Below the pieces are notes generated by a model that was not told where the DNA came from, did no database searches, and saw nothing but the letters and a program-made list of their open reading frames with translations. This document shows positions 57,945-64,000 of a stretch of DNA of 64,000 nt, piece by piece. Both the position numbers and the translations under genes were made by a program. The DNA comes from an uncultured Poribacteria bacterium (GTDB taxonomy: Bacteria > Poribacteria > WGA-4E > WGA-3G): positions 2,967,200-3,031,199 of the forward strand of contig OX639973.1 of NCBI GenBank assembly GCA_951828385.1, in the 5' to 3' direction. Positions within the stretch are counted from its first letter, which is position 1. Every line of letters starts with the position of its first letter.

Positions 57945-59621
57945 TTACCAAGGAATTCGGGTAAGAAATTTGGCTTCGATTTCATTGGCGTTTTCGTGTA
58001 CATCTAAGCGATTCCCTAAGTTCCGCCGCCATACACGGGTCCATTCTGCATAAATTGAATAACGTCCAATAACAACCCAGTTAGCCCCGACCGAGACGCG
58101 ATGTTCGCTTTGTGTAATTCCAGATAAAGGGATCCATACGTCATCTTTGGGCGCGTCAGGCGGATGTTCTTTATCAATATTCCCTGTTCCGTGCCGCTCC
58201 AATTCATACCCGAACACCGTTTCAAGCTTATCTGTCCACCGGCGACGTAATTCCAGCCACAAGTTATCAGCATCGGAACCGATCTGATGTCCAATAGGTG
58301 TCGTAAAGTGCTTATAGACATTTACCGGGTTTACATGTGTATAGGCGTATTGGTTGATAAAAGCATATTCGGCTTGGAAATCGGTATCTGGGATGCCAAA
58401 AGGATCCGTGAGGTATACACCGCCTAAGATGCCAAACTTGGTATCCCAATGCTTAAAATTAGCGGCGGGATTCCCATCGTCAACCATCAGTTCGCCATAA
58501 ATTTCAAAATCGTCTATAGGGCGAAGGCGCATATCGACACTCATCAGAACATTGTCCCCACTGCCGGGGACGCGCCCATCTGCCCGTGAAATTGGCTGCT
58601 CATTAATCAAGTAAATATTGACCGGATTCAGATAGCCCGGCTCAAAACGGTTGCCATAGACGACGACTTCAGAGAGACCAAAACCGAATCTATTCCAGAA
58701 ATATCCTTCTACCCTATGCCCCGAAATATACTTATTATTGATGTCCTCGGCCATATCTTCTAATATGCCGGTAAATGCGGTGAAGGTAACAGGATCGTAG
58801 GTGGCTCGCAACTTGATCATGTCCATCGCCAACGGGTTTTTAGAGATCAGCAGGCTGTCATGATACCCCGGTCCCCATTGGAGCGTCTCTTGTCCGAGCT
58901 GCAACTCAAACCACGACAAGTCGAACTTCATATAACCGTTAATGGCAGTCCGATTTTTGAGGTCGCCTTCTAATTGTCTAATTTTCGCCTCATCAGGAAA
59001 AAAATCTTCAAAGATTTCACCGTACACGAACCTATGTGCTATATCGGTGGTAAAGGCGAATGTTTCTCCCACCTGTCCATAAAGGTGCGGATAGATAGTG
59101 GTAACGAACATGTTACCTTCAACCGGCTGCGCCTCCGATATATTATCGACAAGGTGCGTGATCGTACGTTGAGAGGCTCTCAGATCGAAGGAGAAACGAT
59201 AGTCTTCACCTGCCATTGTCATCACGTGCAATCGCCCGTTAGACTGGCTTTCGGTTGTAGCCGTGGCACCGTTTTCCGTAGCAATTTTCGGAAACTCGCG
59301 AACTTCACGGTAAAACGTTAACAAGGCGTTTAACCGTGCTTGATCAATAGCACTCAATTCGATTTCGCCGTTTTCCTGTTTCCGATGTACCGCTAATAGG
59401 TAGGATACCACCTGTTTTCGAGTCAGTGGTAAGGAACTCCGCCGTATACCGGGTAAAACTCGCTTATTAAGTAAACGATGTACAAAACGATAGGTTTCAC
59501 GATTAAAATCAGAAAGATCTGGGTTAAGAGGAACGTTAATCAGTGAAGAGGCTTCTGTCAGCGGGGAAGCCAATAGCAATATTGCAAGATAAGTAATTAA
59601 AAGGTTCCGTAAAACTATCAT
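57945..59621 (-). CDS. Wzi-like capsule assembly outer-membrane protein
   Basis: 558 residues with a signal peptide (ITYLAILLLASPLTEASS). The N-terminal helical segment (VPLNPDLSDFNRETYRFVHRLL) and the barrel with alternating aromatic strands fit the Wzi-like capsule assembly family: GYMKFDLSWFELQLGQETLQWGPGYHDSLLIS is the hallmark stretch. The C-terminus ends in RIPW, with a terminal aromatic as in barrel proteins. It probably binds or organises surface polysaccharide. It is located beside glycosyltransferase and sulfotransferase genes. Confidence 0.82.
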   Translation of the reverse strand: MIVLRNLLITYLAILLLASPLTEASSLINVPLNPDLSDFNRETYRFVHRLLNKRVLPGIRRSSLPLTRKQVVSYLLAVHRKQENGEIELSAIDQARLNALLTFYREVREFPKIATENGATATTESQSNGRLHVMTMAGEDYRFSFDLRASQRTITHLVDNISEAQPVEGNMFVTTIYPHLYGQVGETFAFTTDIAHRFVYGEIFEDFFPDEAKIRQLEGDLKNRTAINGYMKFDLSWFELQLGQETLQWGPGYHDSLLISKNPLAMDMIKLRATYDPVTFTAFTGILEDMAEDINNKYISGHRVEGYFWNRFGFGLSEVVVYGNRFEPGYLNPVNIYLINEQPISRADGRVPGSGDNVLMSVDMRLRPIDDFEIYGELMVDDGNPAANFKHWDTKFGILGGVYLTDPFGIPDTDFQAEYAFINQYAYTHVNPVNVYKHFTTPIGHQIGSDADNLWLELRRRWTDKLETVFGYELERHGTGNIDKEHPPDAPKDDVWIPLSGITQSEHRVSVGANWVVIGRYSIYAEWTRVWRRNLGNRLDVHENANEIEAKFLTRIPW

Positions 59622-59635
59622 ATTTCTTTTCTATC

Positions 59636-59851
59636 CTATTTGAGAATTACCATTTGGCGTGTAGCTCTGAATTGGCCTGCCTGAAACGTATAAAAATAGA
59701 TACCACTCGCAACAGGCTCACCCACAGCGTTCCGACCCTCCCAATAGGCGGCACGAGACGACGTGCGATAGGTGCCAGCCGTTTGGAAGCCAAATGTATC
59801 CGCTTTTAGTTTCTCAACAAAGGCATCTTCAAGATTCTCAACTATTATACC
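59636..59851 (-). pseudogene. orphan FlgD-like / type IX sorting-domain remnant
   Basis: A 71-codon frame without a start encodes YWEGRNAVGEPVASGIYFYT followed by ATRQMVILK and stop, the pattern of C-terminal FlgD Ig-like or type IX secretion sorting domains. It begins right after a stop and overlaps the end of the adjacent sulfotransferase, so only the tail of a once larger secreted protein is left. Confidence 0.6.
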
Positions 59852-60839
59852 TTAATTCTGCCATTGTGTCATGGAAAATTGAGGCGATTTTCGGGTGAAC
59901 ATCAAACGGTTCTCTGGCGGGCACGGGATGCAAAGTCTGCCGTGCATACCCACTGAATTTACTGTCCATTGACAGCTCGCAAAAGTCGCACAACGCGGCG
60001 AGCGTCTTGTCTGGCTCTAATGTTAAATCCTCAAAACGGACGAGATGGATACAATCAGATGATGCTTGCATTAAACGTAGCCCCTCGTGCATGGTGAGTA
60101 CCCATTCCACGGCGGCTCTATCAAGATGTCGCTCGAAATGTTTGATTTCATCAGCAAGGTCAGTGAAAATTGCATCTGTTGTAACAAGTTGTTCAACTAA
60201 AAGCCTCCACTTCCGATCATTCACACCCCACCAGTCGTGTTTTTCGTTATTGATTTCGCCACCGAGCCGCTTTGACCAGTTCGCGATTGAATGGCACGTA
60301 TCCCATCCATTCCGAACGAGAAAGATAAAACGGGCATCTGGGAATAGGGTCCGCACGAAATTTACCCTGAAAATGAGTTCGGGGTACTTATCAACGAGAC
60401 GTTTTGAACGAGTCACTGCCAAATAGGCACCAAACATTTGGGCGGCGCGTTGACGCATTTCGCCAGTTGCATCTTCCGCCGTAAGCCGATATTTTGCGTC
60501 GGCTCGGCTGTAGTTCCCGATGATGTCTTCATGTGGGTGGATGAGATGCCATATTGCTTTTGGTTCGTTGAGGTAACCGACTTCTCTGTGCATGGAAAGC
60601 ACGATGCCGAGTATCGTGGTGCCGCTGCGTCCGGTACCTAAGATAAAGATAGGTTTTTCAACAGGCTTGTATTTGCGATTATTCTTAGAAACTGTCTTCA
60701 AAATAGAAAAAACAAGCGGGTTTACCCAGCGACCTTTGGTGGTTACGGGGCGACCTTCAAAGAGTACATAGCTAATAAAGCGCGTTAATGCTTTCATTGG
60801 GCGCGTTTTGATATAGTTCGGATTAATTTGTGCAATCAT
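59838..60839 (-). CDS. sulfotransferase family protein
   Basis: 333 residues. The PAPS 5'-phosphosulfate loop is FILGTGRSGTTILG near residue 45, and the 3'-phosphate region is FIFLVRNGWDTCHSIANW near residue 170. It would transfer sulfate from PAPS to a hydroxyl or amine, here plausibly on a surface polysaccharide given the neighbours. The N-terminus has alternative starts (MKALTRF is 14 residues in). Its 3' end overlaps the remnant of a secreted protein. Confidence 0.85.
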   Translation of the reverse strand: MIAQINPNYIKTRPMKALTRFISYVLFEGRPVTTKGRWVNPLVFSILKTVSKNNRKYKPVEKPIFILGTGRSGTTILGIVLSMHREVGYLNEPKAIWHLIHPHEDIIGNYSRADAKYRLTAEDATGEMRQRAAQMFGAYLAVTRSKRLVDKYPELIFRVNFVRTLFPDARFIFLVRNGWDTCHSIANWSKRLGGEINNEKHDWWGVNDRKWRLLVEQLVTTDAIFTDLADEIKHFERHLDRAAVEWVLTMHEGLRLMQASSDCIHLVRFEDLTLEPDKTLAALCDFCELSMDSKFSGYARQTLHPVPAREPFDVHPKIASIFHDTMAELRYNS

Positions 60840-61042
60840 ACTTTTATATTACTTTGCAGTTCGGTTAGGCAGATTTGAAATTTGACGTGCTTCTCCGTAG
60901 ATCCGCTCTCCATTTTGCGGCGTACTCGCCCATAAGCGATCTGCTTCATTACGAGCTATGTCTCCGAGGTGCTAATTAGAATCAAAAACGTTGAAACGCA
61001 TCAATTGCCCGATTTGGACAACGGAAAAATCGGAGCAGAAAC

Positions 61043-62059
61043 CTAATATTTAAAAATTCTTCTTTTTAGGGTTTCACGGATGTTTTTCATCCGGTCAAGA
61101 TTAAAGAGAAATGCGCCACCTAATTTCACTGGAAACGTTAATAGGTGAAGCATCAAACTTGCGACATTAGGTTGTATTGAAACCGGACTATAGTTATGCT
61201 TCTTCATGAGAGCTGCATTTATCTTTTGGTTGAGGTAAATTTCAGCAGAACTGAGTTCACCCCCATTCGTGCCGCTGTGCCAATTGTGTGCTCGATGCGG
61301 ATTGATACCGAGTTGCTGAGGTTGATCCGCCGCGACGGAAGAGCCGACTTGCGGCACTTGGAGCATCTCATCGGCGTAAGTAATACCTACAAAATCACAG
61401 AGAGATTTGACTGTCGTTTCAGGGTTCATGAGAAGTTCCTCAAAGTAGACAGAAATAACTCGGTCATGCTTCGCAAATCCATCTGCTGCGTTAACAGCAG
61501 TCCGCCATATATGGCTGATGGTTATCGGATGATAGTTCACCCAATCCCGAAGCATTTCTTTTATCGGTAGATCACTGCCACCGAGGGATCGGCGTTTCCA
61601 CTTCCTTTTTTGGGATAGCAGTACGTCCCGTGGATCGCGAATCATGTTAATAACCCGCGCGTTCGGGTAAAGTTCAAGGATATCCGCAATGTAAAAGACA
61701 TTCCGTGGCGTTTGGTCGCAAGGGATAGTTTTATCGTTTTTAGCTGCCTCATAGTAGAGAAAGGCTTCAAAGAGAGATGCCGATGTATCGGGATATGTCC
61801 TTAAATGCTCAAAAAATACCTGTGCCTCGCCCAGGAACCGACGCGGATTTCCGTATGTACGATACCCCTCGCGTTGAATGCAGTGTAACTCGGAAGCGAG
61901 TTCCTCTGCCATTTTTCGACTCAATTTCGATGAAAACGGTGGCGCGCATAATTGACCCAAAAAATGGAGTTCACCAAAAGTGTAAACACTTGGGTGTTTC
62001 CCTAATATACGACCCATCATTGTCGTTCCGCTGCGACTGTTCCCTACAACAAATATCAT
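61043..62059 (-). CDS. sulfotransferase family protein
   Basis: 338 residues. The PAPS loop is MIFVVGNSRSGTTMMGRIL at the very N-terminus and the second site is RVINMIRDPRDVLLSQKRKW near residue 135. It differs strongly from the sulfotransferase at 59.8 kb, so it is not a recent duplicate. A C-terminal helix (ALMKKHNYSPV) follows. The 200-base gap before the other sulfotransferase has a fragment (EYAAKWRADL on the minus strand) resembling a sulfotransferase end, but too short to call. Likely modifies surface glycans. Confidence 0.85.
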   Translation of the reverse strand: MIFVVGNSRSGTTMMGRILGKHPSVYTFGELHFLGQLCAPPFSSKLSRKMAEELASELHCIQREGYRTYGNPRRFLGEAQVFFEHLRTYPDTSASLFEAFLYYEAAKNDKTIPCDQTPRNVFYIADILELYPNARVINMIRDPRDVLLSQKRKWKRRSLGGSDLPIKEMLRDWVNYHPITISHIWRTAVNAADGFAKHDRVISVYFEELLMNPETTVKSLCDFVGITYADEMLQVPQVGSSVAADQPQQLGINPHRAHNWHSGTNGGELSSAEIYLNQKINAALMKKHNYSPVSIQPNVASLMLHLLTFPVKLGGAFLFNLDRMKNIRETLKRRIFKY

Positions 62060-62197
62060 TTTTTAAAAGTTATCGGTTATCAGTTTGCCTCACAATGAGA
62101 GTTATCAGTAACCCGTTTGTAGCAGACAAACGTTTTCACCTACCACAGTCGGTAGGAACCGAGTGCTCCAGTCGCTACAAAGACTGAAGACTGAAGG

Positions 62198-63817
62198 CTA
62201 TTTCGCTATTTTGAGGATTCCGAAACTATTTTTAGGAATAGTAAACTCTGTTGCCTTTCCAGCCCATTCTTGGATACGGACTTCGATTTCACCGGATCCC
62301 TCCATTTCAGCATTGCCCCCGTTCGTTGCTGTGAGCCTCTCATTGGCAACATAACGATAGGTAACACTGCCTTTATAGTGTTTGCCATCAATGAAAAGTT
62401 GTGGCGTGTGTTGCTCACTTGTGCGATTACTGATGAGGATAATAAGATGCTTTGCCGCTTTGTCGCCGATCACTTGTGCCTGAATACCGGACATCTGTTT
62501 CCCCACGTACGCCATAGCACCCATGAGAACGGGTTGATTTTGCGTTGAGAGATCAAACTGTGTATCTGCGTGCGCAAATGCTTCGCCGATCAGTTGAAAA
62601 GTAGGATAGACAGCACGCCGAATCGTGTTGCCGTAATCCGATTCTGGTTCACCACCATACTTCCAAAAGGTGCCCGGTGTCATAGGCGTTATCGGTGAAA
62701 ATACGGGGAATCCTTTGCCAGGACCAGCAATCACGTGAAAGTTTGCTTGTGTAACATTAGGCATCGTTAACATTTTAAGAAAAAAGTCGCCCACATACAT
62801 TGCATGGAGTTGTGTATTTGCAACACGGTTGGCAGGATTAGCGATGTTCCACTCGGTTATCCACATCTCCTTATCTGGGAATAATTTTTCATAGTAATCA
62901 AGTGCTTCGGAGACAGCAAAGTGAATCCATCCCATCAGGTACCCTTGCATCTCTTCCATCTCTTTTTTCTGGACGGCTTTGTAGGCGTAGACATGGACGC
63001 TGTAAGCATCGTAAAAACTGGTGTCCTCTGCAAGGCCTTTATCCCATTTGCGTTGCTGTGTTTTCACCAACCACCCCTCTTTGTGGAATGCAATCGGTGT
63101 AGCACAAACAGATACCTTTATATCCGGGTTAACGGCTTTCATCGCTGCGGCATGTTTCTTGGCTTCCGTGATGTAGGCTTCAACGGTAGGGTATTTGTTA
63201 AGATAGTGCGGTAGATAGTACTCGTTGCCGAGTTCCCAATGTTTAACCTCATATCCGTTGGCTTTGGCATAATTGACCCATGCAGCACTTTCCTCTGGGC
63301 TGCCCGTCCATAAATTTACAACGACAACAGGCGTTATATTTAGTGTGTTACACAACTGCATAAAATCGTCAAAAAGAATTTTTCCGTCCCGCCGTTTTTG
63401 AAGTTTGACGTAATTTCCTTTATTTCGTTGATTCAGTCTCGGATTCAGAGTTGATGCCATCTCCTCTTCAAAAAAGCCGCCGGGCTCCCAGTGATAGAAG
63501 TTTCCAACTGCGCCCCCTGGAAATCGCAAGGTCTTTGGAGCAAGTGTCTTCGTTAGTTCAACGAAATCAGCATCAAGGTAACCATAATCACCACTTATCA
63601 TGTTCGTGTTGAAGCCGTAAAGTGCTTGACGGAGCGGTTGTGCGTTGCGTGTGTTAATTTCTAAAGACAGGGCATCCGGCAACGGTTTTTCCTTTTCACA
63701 TCCGATGTTCAGAAACAGTATCATCAACACTAACAAGGTTCCACAGAATTTTTGGTAAAACCCGTTAGAAGTGCTATAAGCATTAGCAAATTGGAAACGT
63801 GTATCTACAATTAACAT
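62198..63817 (-). CDS. alpha-L-arabinofuranosidase-like glycoside hydrolase (GH51-type), predicted lipoprotein
   Basis: 539 residues from the ATG at 63817. A hydrophobic leader ending LNIGC predicts lipidation. The TIM-barrel has the acid/base Glu in KHWELGNEYYLP and the nucleophile Glu in MWITEWNIAN, as in GH51 and related clan A enzymes. RFPGGAVGNFYHWEPGG is a typical early substrate loop. The C-terminal 110 residues are a beta sandwich. It would release terminal arabinofuranose or a related sugar; the substrate is not proven. Its 5' end is 14 bases after the end of a membrane-protein gene. Confidence 0.82.
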   Translation of the reverse strand: MLIVDTRFQFANAYSTSNGFYQKFCGTLLVLMILFLNIGCEKEKPLPDALSLEINTRNAQPLRQALYGFNTNMISGDYGYLDADFVELTKTLAPKTLRFPGGAVGNFYHWEPGGFFEEEMASTLNPRLNQRNKGNYVKLQKRRDGKILFDDFMQLCNTLNITPVVVVNLWTGSPEESAAWVNYAKANGYEVKHWELGNEYYLPHYLNKYPTVEAYITEAKKHAAAMKAVNPDIKVSVCATPIAFHKEGWLVKTQQRKWDKGLAEDTSFYDAYSVHVYAYKAVQKKEMEEMQGYLMGWIHFAVSEALDYYEKLFPDKEMWITEWNIANPANRVANTQLHAMYVGDFFLKMLTMPNVTQANFHVIAGPGKGFPVFSPITPMTPGTFWKYGGEPESDYGNTIRRAVYPTFQLIGEAFAHADTQFDLSTQNQPVLMGAMAYVGKQMSGIQAQVIGDKAAKHLIILISNRTSEQHTPQLFIDGKHYKGSVTYRYVANERLTATNGGNAEMEGSGEIEVRIQEWAGKATEFTIPKNSFGILKIAK

Positions 63818-63830
63818 AAGCGTCAAAACT

Positions 63831-64000
63831 TCATAGCGTTATCTTCAAAGGTCTATAGGTTGGAAGCGACCTATCGCTTGCGAACATGAGTCCCGCACAG
63901 AGCCAGAAATAGAAGCCGTAGCCTCGAAACTCGAGCGTTCGATTGAAAAAAAGCAAGAATACCGTAACAGCAACCAGACAGAGCATGATGATTGCAATCC
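63831..64000 (-). CDS. C-terminal end of a polytopic membrane protein (partial)
   Basis: The last 55 or so codons of a minus-strand gene that continues past the right edge. They encode two hydrophobic segments (IAIIMLCLVAVTVFLLFF and GFYFWLCAGLMFASD) and a polar end (RSLPTYRPLKITL). In this polysaccharide setting an O-antigen ligase or polymerase end is likely, but the fragment is too short to decide. It ends just before the arabinofuranosidase-like gene. Confidence 0.6.
   Translation of the reverse strand, partial: IAIIMLCLVAVTVFLLFFNRTLEFRGYGFYFWLCAGLMFASDRSLPTYRPLKITL

Noticed and set aside
60840-61042. Remnant of a third sulfotransferase (EYAAKWRADL on the minus strand)
   Set aside because: Only about 20 codons are suggestive, too little to call.
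1-64000. tRNA and rRNA genes
   Set aside because: No cloverleaf with a proper T-arm or rRNA-conserved segment was seen on reading either strand. A tRNA search program would settle this.

Overview
The window comes from a diderm (LPS-type Gram-negative) bacterium. It carries lpxC-fabZ, lpxA and lpxI genes, a TonB-like protein, a Wzi-like outer-membrane protein, several predicted lipoproteins and a Tat-type leader. Exported WD40 propellers, phytanoyl-CoA dioxygenase-like enzymes, Gfo/Idh and mandelate-racemase-like enzymes, sulfotransferases, a sulfatase-like protein and many palindromic intergenic repeats are together typical of Candidatus Poribacteria and related uncultured lineages. That assignment is an inference from gene content. 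I saw no rRNA, tRNA or CRISPR array.

Layout. 1-6.5 kb: the end of a WD40 protein fused to a barrel-like domain, a lipoprotein, a decayed secreted-protein fragment, then a promoter-led set (enolase-superfamily enzyme, PhyH dioxygenase, membrane dihaem cytochrome) and a convergent PEP-hydrolase-like gene. 6.6-14.6 kb (minus strand): two TolB-like propellers, two paralogues of an unknown family, a PD-(D/E)XK nuclease-like gene and a 14-blade exported WD40 protein. 14.7-26.5 kb (minus): a Cys-rich exported protein, PhyH, VOC and tandem MBL proteins, a four-gene tandem array of exported C-type-lectin-like proteins, a HigBA toxin-antitoxin pair, a sulfatase-like gene and a Dabb protein. 26.8-31.8 kb (plus): two more 14-blade WD40 paralogues and a second nuclease-like paralogue. 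31.8-36.7 kb (minus): small lipoprotein, DUF362 protein, a peroxiredoxin-like fusion read through an in-frame UGA, and a LamG protein whose signal-peptide codons are split by a complete IS4-type insertion sequence. 37-39.8 kb: PcfJ-like gene, repeats, duplicated antitoxin plus PIN toxin. 39.8-47.5 kb (minus): E2 acyltransferase, oxidoreductase, gamma-carbonic-anhydrase-like protein, PspA with an ABC transporter, orphan DNA methyltransferase. 47.7-54 kb (plus): ruvX, mltG, lpxC-fabZ, lpxA, lpxI, with a hidden selW-like gene on the minus strand, then a TonB-like gene behind a sigma-54-type promoter. 54-64 kb: an IS200/IS605-like remnant, an SDR, and a surface-polysaccharide region (priming sugar transferase, glycosyltransferase, Wzi-like protein, two sulfotransferases, an arabinofuranosidase-like lipoprotein and the end of a membrane protein).

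The strongest new observation is that two separate genes place an in-frame UGA exactly where a redox-active cysteine belongs. One is a lipoprotein-like regulatory-domain/peroxiredoxin fusion (UGA at 33541-33543). The other is a SelW/Rdx-type protein (UGA at 52907-52909). In both, a hairpin follows whose apical loop begins exactly 21 nt after the UGA, which fits bacterial SECIS geometry. The organism therefore probably incorporates selenocysteine. Other notable points are a shared C-terminal TTW tail on unrelated exported proteins, palindromic elements inserted in frame inside genes, and a clean IS insertion that lets the disrupted gene be reconstructed.
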